Below, piece by piece: positions 58,054 to 64,000 of a stretch of DNA of 64,000 nt. Source of the DNA: Pisaster brevispinus (Eukaryota > Echinodermata > Asteroidea > Forcipulatida > Asteriidae); NCBI GenBank assembly GCA_023634235.1, contig JAMKCF010000030.1, positions 992,001-1,056,000 on the forward strand. Direction: 5' to 3'. The number at the start of each line of letters is the position of its first letter. Within the stretch, counting starts at the first letter, position 1. The notes under the pieces are model-generated. The model had not been told where the DNA came from. It searched no databases and worked only from the letters and a program-made list of their open reading frames with translations. The translations under genes were made by a program, and so were the position numbers.

Positions 58054-58322
58054 GAGAAGTCCAGATTGGGCTCACGGGGAGCTTTTGGAATCTACATGAA
58101 AGGAATGCCGCTCTGCAGCCATCTGTAAAATGCAACAAGCCTAGCATAACTGATTTGAATGCTCTTGAAAAGCAAGTCCTCTGCAGAATAGATACCACGA
58201 ACAATGTAGCAGTCATGTTGATGATAACCCAGATGGAAGATGGAACACCTGATGACAACATAGATGGAACACCTGACATTCTACATCAGACTCTTCCGAG
58301 GATACATACTTGTGCTCTGTAG
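58054..58322 (+). CDS. Candidate terminal exon, unidentified (~88 codons)
   Basis: A good acceptor (TTCTTGTCTGTACAG ending at 58053) is followed by a frame open to TAG at 58320-58322: EVQIGLTGSFWNLHERN ... KPSITDLNALEKQVL ... TTNNVAVMLMITQMEDG ... ILHQTLPRI. Joining to the 57116-57221 frame (phase 1, G|GA) keeps it open. Joining to the EAEVDQEW frame (phase 2) gives a stop after 14 codons. Acidic internal repeats of DGTPD are visible. No family is recognised, and only a transcript could settle it. Confidence 0.3.
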
Positions 58323-58489
58323 AACTTTGGGTGCTTGGGATTACAACTCTTAGAGCGTAACACCATGAAGGATTTTTTATATCAAGACAATAAGTCTGGC
58401 TTCCGTTTGATATTGGAAATGCGGATATAAAGGATTCAAAATGTGAGGATTATGTAATAACATGTTATTATTTAATAATTAATAAATGA
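58323..58489. other. No gene recognised
   Basis: Possible 3' untranslated sequence of the preceding candidate. No clear AATAAA in the first 150 bp. Confidence 0.3.
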
Positions 58490-59165
58490 ATTAACTAGTA
58501 AGTTGGTTGTTGGTAAATTATAAAATTAGGTAAGTAATTAAATTATTTATTTATTATTCATTTCATTAATTGTTTGTTTGCTCGTTTGTTTTTGTTGGTT
58601 TGTTTGTTTGTTGATATTCTATTTATTTATATAATTATTTGTTTAAATTTTATTTATTAATATTGTATCTATCTACTTATTGATTTTTGTTATTTGTATT
58701 TTTATATTTATTTGTTAATTTTTTACTGTTTTTATTTATATATTTATTTTTTTGTAAATTTATTTGTTTAAATTTTATTTTTTTTACATTTATTTTTTAA
58801 TTATTGATTCTATTTATTTATTTACATAGTTATTTGTTTATTATTTATTTATTTAATTGTTTTTTTGCTCATTGGGGTGTTGGGGTGTTTGTTTGCTTGT
58901 TTGTTTATATTTTATTTCTTTATTTTTTTATTTTTCTACTTATTGATTGATTTTTGTTATTTTTATTTCTATATTTTTTTTATATTTTTGTACTCTTTTT
59001 ATTTGCTTATTTATGTATTTATTGTTAAAATGTTTTTTTTTATTTATTATAATTTTAAATTATTTATATTTAAATTTTTGTTATTTTTATTAATTTTTTA
59101 TTTATCAATTGTATTTATTTATGATTTTATAATTATTTATATACATTTTTTACTTGAATTGAAGA
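58490..59165. repeat. AT-rich tetranucleotide-like low complexity (TTTA/ATTT)n
   Basis: Nearly pure T-rich text of TTTATTTATTTA, TTTGTTTGTTTG and TTTTTATATTT units on the plus strand. The 104-codon Phe/Leu/Ile/Tyr-rich frame across 58865-59179 comes from composition and resembles no membrane protein. Confidence 0.9.
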
Positions 59166-59600
59166 AGATTACACATTAAAAAAACACTGTGAAATTAATT
59201 ATAAAATTTTATGTAAATTTTCTAGCAGATATTTGCAAATAAAACTTCTGATTTATTTGGAAACATCTGTTGAAAAATATTTATACCAATATTATTTTGA
59301 ATCTTTGATACTTCAATTGTAGAAGAATACAATGCAAATGCTTTGAAATAAATAACTTAAAATGTTATTTTGATTATTTTTATGAACGATGTTTTAAATA
59401 AAGAGATACATTTTCAACATCTAAACTTTCCAGATTTGTTCGTGTTAATTTATTTCCTGTCAAACTTGGAAATGTATTATTTGTTAAAAACTTCAAATAG
59501 CTAGACACGACAAAATAGCTAGACACGACAAAATTCTTGGTGGAAATTAATCTCCATATTATAACTGTTTTTCAGTGGTGGTAGTTTTTAAATAACTAAT
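59166..59600. other. No gene recognised; small 17-18 bp tandem repeat at 59495-59529
   Basis: AT-rich. AAATAGCTAGACACGAC is immediately repeated (59495-59511 and 59512-59529). Nothing else is supported. Confidence 0.6.
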
Positions 59601-59609
59601 TTTTGTTGC

Positions 59610-59678
59610 CAGAGGGCGCCCTTTACAAACAACAGAGGGCGCCCTTTATAGTCAACAGAGGGCGCCATTTACACTATA
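59610..59678. repeat. Three copies of a 23-bp CAGAGGGCGCC repeat
   Basis: CAGAGGGCGCC begins at 59610, 59633 and 59656, exactly 23 bp apart. Each is followed by CTTTA or ATTTA and a linker ending in CAA. The first two contain the palindrome AGGGCGCCCT. A related GTGCGCCCTCTC word lies near 50402. Confidence 0.85.
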
Positions 59679-59762
59679 TATTTTTACATGTATTTACGTG
59701 TGTTTGTATATACAACACGTGGTTCTAATATTCATCTTGGTTAAACATTATAAGTTTGTCGT

Positions 59763-59850
59763 GGATCCGCCGATGGCCTAGCGGACAAGGTCACGCACGG
59801 GGAGAGCAAGACCGGAAGACATGCATGGGTTCGAATCCCGGCAAGTCGCA
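59763..59850 (+). mobile_element. tRNA-derived SINE head (or decayed tRNA)
   Basis: An A-box match TGGCCTAGCGG (59774-59784) and a full B-box match GGTTCGAATCC (59828-59838) are 54 bp apart, as in internal RNA polymerase III promoters. A D-arm folds (GCCT with AGGT, 8-base loop), and three to four base pairs of the T stem form. The acceptor arms do not pair (CCGCCGA against CAAGTCG) and no anticodon stem forms, so a functional tRNA is unlikely. The sequence continues past the tRNA-like part into unrelated text, as in a SINE. Family not identified. Confidence 0.6.
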
Positions 59851-59874
59851 AGGTAAGTGGAATTATATATAATG

Positions 59875-60024
59875 TAAACTAACATGCACTGACTAACACG
59901 CACTAACACGCACCACGCACGATGCACAAGGAGGGACAGGCCAGGACGGAGGAATGAGAGGGGAGGTGGACAGAGAGAGAGAGAGAAGAGGGGTGGACAA
60001 TTTTTTTTATATTTTCGATGGGAA
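59875..60024 (+). repeat. SINE tail / simple-sequence region
   Basis: Downstream of the tRNA-like head come several ACTAACACGCAC units (59877-59930), purine-rich GGAGGGACAGG.., an (AG)n run near 59973-59990, then T- and A-homopolymers. This could be the body and tail of the SINE. Confidence 0.5.
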
Positions 60025-60222
60025 AAAAAAAAAAAATATGAAAAACCGAAAATTAACGGTCTTTCATTTTTTTTAAATCGGCTGAAACGCACGCTCGTTA
60101 ATTATTTTTGATTTCCAAAAAAAAAAAAAAATGAAATATGAAAAATTGAAAAATTTACGGTCTTTCAATTTTTTTAAATGGGCTGAAACGCACGCTCGTT
60201 AATTATTTTGCATTTTCAAAAT
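60025..60222. repeat. 100-bp tandem duplication
   Basis: AATATGAAAAA at 60035 and 60135 start two copies sharing ACGGTCTTTCA, TTTTTTTAAAT, GGCTGAAACGCACGCTCG and TTAATTATTTT in order. A homopolymer A-run separates them. Confidence 0.85.
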
Positions 60223-60350
60223 AAAAAAACACACTTTGGTGCAAAATTACCATAAACTTTTAATTTTTGGGAATTATAAAAGGTTTCAGCCACCCTTTCA
60301 TGCTTAAAACGATGCTTAAATTACTCTACTACATAAATTACGCATTCTGG
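60223..60350. other. Short AT-rich interval, possible 3' flank of the minus-strand exon
   Basis: No gene. A TTTATT-type poly(A) signal on the minus strand is not obvious. Confidence 0.3.
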
Positions 60351-60554
60351 TCACAAACAAAACTTTTTAAATTGTTTCACAATATTAATCTGCATTTTTA
60401 AGGCTTTAACATTTTCTTTAAACGCCTTATAAAGATGCTTAACTTTATGTCCATACTTTCCCACCATTGATCGCACACAGACTTTAAATTCCTTCTGGTT
60501 TAAGGGCCTTAGACGTTCTACATTACATTTACAAAAACAGCATTTTAGTTTCAA
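60351..60554 (-). CDS. Candidate Cys-rich exon, minus strand, unidentified (67 codons)
   Basis: Read on the minus strand, a strong acceptor (GTTATTTTTTTTAG) ends at 60555. The exon then runs open from TTG at 60554 to a TGA at 60351. The peptide starts LKLKCCFCKCNVERLRPLNQ and continues FKVCVRSMVGKYGHKVKHLYKAF, ending in a Lys-rich stretch (VKALKMQINIVKQFKKF). The C-C-x-C-x-C cluster and the later Cys/His suggest a zinc-binding or transposon-derived protein end, but I do not recognise the family. The open frame has no in-frame ATG near its start, which fits a last exon. No upstream exon was found in the window. Confidence 0.35.
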   Translation of the reverse strand: MKLKCCFCKCNVERLRPLNQKEFKVCVRSMVGKYGHKVKHLYKAFKENVKALKMQINIVKQFKKFCL

Positions 60555-60555
60555 C

Positions 60556-61500
60556 TAAAAAAAATAACATTCACGATGACTAAAGGCACATTTAAATTTG
60601 CAAATAATTGATCCCATAATTTACAGAAAAATACAACTTAGTTCTGGAAAGGAACAACTTTAAGCGATAGCTTTGACTGTATGGTAACACACTAACACTT
60701 CAAAATATCTGATCTTTAACTCTATGGATTTTTAGTTCACGAGGCAATAATAGTCTGTTTCTATGTTCATGTGTCACTGTGAGACTGTGTTATTCATTGG
60801 AGACAGGGCACTAGACAAAAATGGCTACTGACTGATTTATTAAGTTTTAAGAGCATGAGGAAAACTTCCGTTTTTAAAGTGTAGAATTTGCATAGTGAGC
60901 AAACTTGTTTCTTTACTTTACCCATCATACCACTAAGCAAACGTGTGCCTACAAGTAAAACAAAACTGTACGGCTAGGTAGGTCAACGCTAACAACTACA
61001 CATCTAACCAACAAGGACATCATACATGTAGCTGATCTAGTTGAGTCTAGATGTTGCAGGTTGTTGTTTCAGTGATCAGTTTCGAAGAGACGTTTATGAT
61101 TACAGATGATACACGGTCCTATTACATAAGATACATTTGCATAATGGAAAACAAATTTGTTTCTTACTTTATCTTACACTTCATAGCACTCTAAAACCTC
61201 ATCAAACTTGCATCTACAAGTACCAATAATAATGGCTAGGCCAACACAAAACATCTGCACAAAAAATTAATCTAATGAACGAGGACATTATATAGCTGAT
61301 CTAATTGAGTTTGTTTTGACAACAATAATGTTGTAGCAGCTTGTTGTTTCAAGAAATTAAGGACCGTAATCAGTTACGATTATACAGATGATACACAGTC
61401 CCTTTAGATATGACTCACTTTTAATGTTAGTTTTGTTTGCATTTTGATCGAATCTAGTTGAAAGTACATAAATTCAATAAAACAGCAGCAGTAATAACAA
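60556..61500. repeat. Gene-free interval with an old ~250-280 bp duplication (60885-61405)
   Basis: Two diverged copies are recognisable: GCAT(A)..AAACTTGTTTCTTTACTTTA (60898) / ACAAATTTGTTTCTTACTTTA (61151); GCCTACAAGTA / CATCTACAAGTA; GGCTAGG; GAGGACAT(C/T)AT; TAGCTGATCTAGTTGAG (61030) / TAGCTGATCTAATTGAG (61293); ACAGATGATACAC (61102 / 61384). No coding signal. Confidence 0.6.
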
Positions 61501-61510
61501 CGTATACACT
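61501..61510 (+). repeat. Target-site duplication, left copy
   Basis: CGTATACACT. The same ten bases recur at 62088-62097 directly outside the right inverted repeat. The last T could belong to the element, giving a 9-bp duplication. Confidence 0.75.
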
Positions 61511-62087
61511 AGCCTTGTCCAAGGCTCTACGCAAGCACCCTGCTTTGAATTCACCAGGTAGCATAACAATACAGGCACGGTACTGCAGTACTTGATATAC
61601 AGTATACCGTGGGGTCGAAGCATGGTTTTTCAACCTCGTACTAAAAACGAAGCCGAAACAGAGCCTTGTTCCCATTGTAAACGGCAGTTTATGTTTTTCT
61701 TTATCATTGCGCAGGGATTCCAGCGCTAATTACGTATGCTGGAATCGGATATTGAATATTCATTTCCTGTACTGGGCGGATAATCGTCCAATCAAACTCT
61801 CGTTATGATGTAATGAGTATGTAGTATTGGCCTTGCCACTATACATTAACCAATGAGCATACACCTTCGGGAAATATTAGCATAAAGCAACTCCGCCCAC
61901 AATCTGACCTTTTTACAGCGGGAGCAAGGCTCTGTTTCGGCTTCGTTTTTTGGTACGAGGTTGAAAAACCATGCTTCGACCCCACAGTATACTGTAATAT
62001 CAAGTACTGCAGTACCGTGCCAGTATTGTTATGCTACCTGGTGAATTCAAAGGGGGGTGCTTGCGTAAAGAGCCTTGGACAAGGCTA
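61510..62087. mobile_element. Non-autonomous DNA transposon with long inverted repeats (Mutator-like candidate)
   Basis: The left arm about 61510-61674 and right arm about 61919-62087 are inverted copies (~165 bp, roughly 90% identical by eye), sharing TAGCCTTGTCCAAGGCTCT, GAATTCACCAGGTAGCATAAC, GGCACGGTACTGCAGTACTTG, GTGGGGTCGAAGCATGG and TTTTTCAACCTCGTAC in order. The extreme tip is itself a small hairpin (AGCCTTG..CAAGGCT). The 245-bp centre is non-coding and has two CCAAT-type words. Long inverted repeats with a 9-10 bp target duplication are the usual signature of Mutator-like elements. That class assignment is inference, because no transposase is present. The short frames crossing the arms are not genes. 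Confidence 0.8.
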
Positions 62088-62097
62088 CGTATACACT
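62088..62097 (+). repeat. Target-site duplication, right copy
   Basis: CGTATACACT, identical to 61501-61510 and in the same orientation. Confidence 0.75.
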
Positions 62098-63299
62098 AAA
62101 GGTCTGTTTACATTATACAAGACATTGTCAGAATACTTTTTCCCACTTCTGTACTGGTTAAAAATCTTCTTGGCATACATATACTGTATGCTTAATTACA
62201 GTCGTTGGTACATGTGGTTTTAAAGAATCACATGAGGACTAGTAGTGAGGGAGATGATGTCCTGTAAATGTTGTGTAAACAGGCCATTTTACAATGTGTA
62301 TTATTAGCGTAACAAGCCTACCTCAATATTCCAGAATTCTTAAGTTACAGATTTGAGGTTGCTTGATGCAGAGAGACTATGACGTAGTTGACTAATTCAT
62401 GGTAAAGACAAGAGCCAAGTGTTCTCTTTAGCTGAGCTTGTTGTGTATCTCTCGTTAGAACTGAGGTGTTTAATTGTCAGATCATCTTGAATGCACTGCA
62501 ATAAAAACCCAAAGAAGATGTATGCATAAACTTACTACAGCCATGGATCAACAACTTTGTATAGAATTATTTTGTTTTCAGCAACCTTCAACTCTAAGTG
62601 TAAGAAAGGGAGACAGGGTAGGGGTACTGATGAGGAAGAAGACAGATATATACTGGTAGGATCCAGAGGGAAAAGACAATATGTTAAGGTACGTGAGACA
62701 CAGTTTGGATGAATGAGGGAGATGTGTACTGGTGTACAAGGTACTATGTTTGCGATCGAGTAGCTTACACGTTTAAGTAAAACTTACACGAGAGCATTCG
62801 ATTAGCCATCACGTGATACTCGTGTCTGCCCCGGTGTCAGCCACCACAGCCCCAGTTCACGAGCGGGTCTCTGGTGTATGCCCAGGTGTAATGACATAGT
62901 TTCTGGCTGTAGGCGTATCATACCAAGATGGCAGGGGTCAAGTTGATTGCAACGCGAGTACAAACACTACAAATTAATACACTGATTTATCGTCTATGAA
63001 ACAATGATGGCAAATAGAAAGGAAATGCATTTCCTGAAAAACAAACAGTTGGTGAGTGTGTGCAAAGTATGAATGATATAATTAATTTGTGTCATCACGG
63101 ACATTGACGTTTTCCAATTGAGCAGACGACAGAAATGACAGAGCTGTCTGTTTTCACCTTTTTAAGCCGCACTGCTACGCAACAAACTTTGGCCTTAATT
63201 TTCCCAGAGAGCCAAGCGAAAACACAGCGGCTATCAATCAGCCTCGTTTTGGGGCTACCACAAGTGTAAACCCCTGGTACACATGGAGAAGTAATCGAA
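62098..63299. other. No supported gene; possible start codon context at 62928
   Basis: Unique-looking sequence. ACCAAGATGGCAGG at 62923-62936 is both a good start context and a YY1-like word. The frame from ATG at 62928 is only 23 codons long and no donor is evident at its end. Frames at 62474 and 63095 (minus) show no domain. Confidence 0.4.
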
Positions 63300-64000
63300 C
63301 GCACCATATAAAAGGGGTAACATGTTGGGGGAGTATCCCCATTGACAGCAAAGAGGGGTCCATGTTTGGGATTGATACATGATGGGACAGGTGTTTGAGT
63401 TTGATACGGTATGGCACTAGAAGGGGCATGACACTTTTAGGGGAGGCTTTAGAGAGACAGCAAAGTGGGATGCAATTGGAATTGATACAGTTAGGCAATA
63501 GAAGGGGTATCATGTTGGGGGAGGATCCAGAGTGACAGCAAAGTGGGATGTATGTTTGTGATTGAAACAGTATGGCACTAGAAGGGGTAAGATTTTATGG
63601 GAGATCCAGAGTGACAGAAAAGTGGGGTTCAATTCGAAATGATACAGTACAAGGCTAAGGAAGGGTTAACATGTAGGGGGAAGATCCAGAAAGCACAGTA
63701 AAAAAGGATGCATGTTTGGGAATAAAACAGTACGGCACTCAAAAAGGGGTAATATTTTCAGGGAGGGTCCAAAGGGACAGCAAAGTGGGATGCAATTTGA
63801 ATTGATAAGTAAGGCAATAAAATGGGATAAGTAAGGCAATAAAAGGGGTAACATGTTGGGGAGGATCAGAGTGACAGAAAAGTGGGATGCCATTGGAATT
63901 GATCCACATTAAGGCAAAAGAATGGGTATCATTTTATAGGAGGATCCAGAGTGCCAGAAAAGTGGGGTGCATGTTTGGGATGGAAACAGTATGGCACTTG
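63300..64000 (+). repeat. ~81-bp minisatellite, continues past the window end
   Basis: The phrase AGAAGGGGTAACATG..GGGGGAGGATCCAGAGTGACAG..AAAGTGGGATGCA..TTTGG.ATTGA.ACAGTA.GGCA recurs. Its AAGGGGT word lies near 63309, 63421, 63502, 63582, 63662, 63743, 63850 and 63920. Even and odd units tend to alternate between GCATGTTTGGGAT and GCAATTGGAATTGAT, hinting at a ~162-bp dimer. The divergence between units is high. Frames on the minus strand across it are repeat-driven. Confidence 0.85.

Noticed and set aside
58865..59179. 104-codon hydrophobic Phe/Ile/Leu-rich frame as a membrane protein
   Set aside because: Produced by TTTA/TTTT low-complexity DNA.
59778..60092. 104-codon minus-strand frame over the SINE
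   Set aside because: It reads through the tRNA-like head, simple repeats and homopolymers.
61454..62223. Short frames in and around the inverted-repeat element (61454-61675 minus, 62017-62223 plus)
   Set aside because: They read the two arms of the same inverted repeat (shared MLPGEF/MLPGEFK-like text) and have no transposase motif.
63095..63893. Minus-strand frames rich in Leu/Pro/Ser
   Set aside because: They follow the ~81-bp minisatellite units.

Overview
The window looks like non-coding, repeat-rich DNA from a marine invertebrate animal. It has intron-like signals, a tRNA-derived SINE, degraded LINE fragments, MITE-like inverted repeats and large satellite arrays, and no bacterial gene organisation. 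A family of short elements bounded by GGGCCCAATTTCATAAA and built from TTAGCAA/GCTAAGCA words, together with AGGGCGCCCT motifs, recalls echinoderm genomes. That placement is from memory and is not proven here. No complete gene can be supported.

Positions 1-49218 (77% of the window) are one composite satellite made of two unrelated tandem repeats, all in the same orientation. Family A has a monomer of about 314 bp and forms blocks A1 (1-6918, left end outside the window), A2 (14046-22603) and A3 (38756-49218), about 82 monomers in all. Family B has a monomer of about 443 bp and forms blocks B1 (6919-14045) and B2 (22604-38755), about 50 monomers including truncated forms. The order is A1-B1-A2-B2-A3. 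Both A-to-B junctions break at the same base of the A monomer, the interrupted palindrome TCTAGTCTAGA. The right edge of the whole satellite at 49218 breaks at that same site. Both B-to-A junctions also share one breakpoint. Shared diagnostic variants beside the junctions, and colinear variant order between blocks, indicate that [A+B] was itself duplicated as a super-unit. Smaller higher-order repeats lie inside the blocks: 940, 2196, 941 and 628 bp in A; 1329, 849 and 2173 bp in B.

The many short open frames in the arrays simply repeat with the monomer. Neither 314 nor 443 is a multiple of 3, so I do not call them genes. Each A monomer carries two YY1-like ATGGCG words. B monomers carry a strong 3' splice-site-like tract and, in some variants, a 5' splice-site-like CAG|GTAAAA about 134 bp downstream.

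Positions 49219-64000 are ordinary intergenic or intronic DNA. They hold a 229-bp tandem duplication that copies an exon-like segment (50485-50990), reverse-transcriptase fragments of a LINE on both strands (51419-54418) interleaved with GGGCCC-ended elements, a 278-bp MITE-like element (55158-55435), a triplicated repeat (55915-56560), a weak two-exon gene candidate (56960-58322), low-complexity GT- and AT-rich tracts, a tRNA-like SINE head (59774-59838), a Cys-rich minus-strand exon candidate (60351-60554), a 578-bp element with ~165-bp inverted repeats and a 9-10 bp target duplication (61510-62087), and an ~81-bp minisatellite that runs off the right end (63300-64000).
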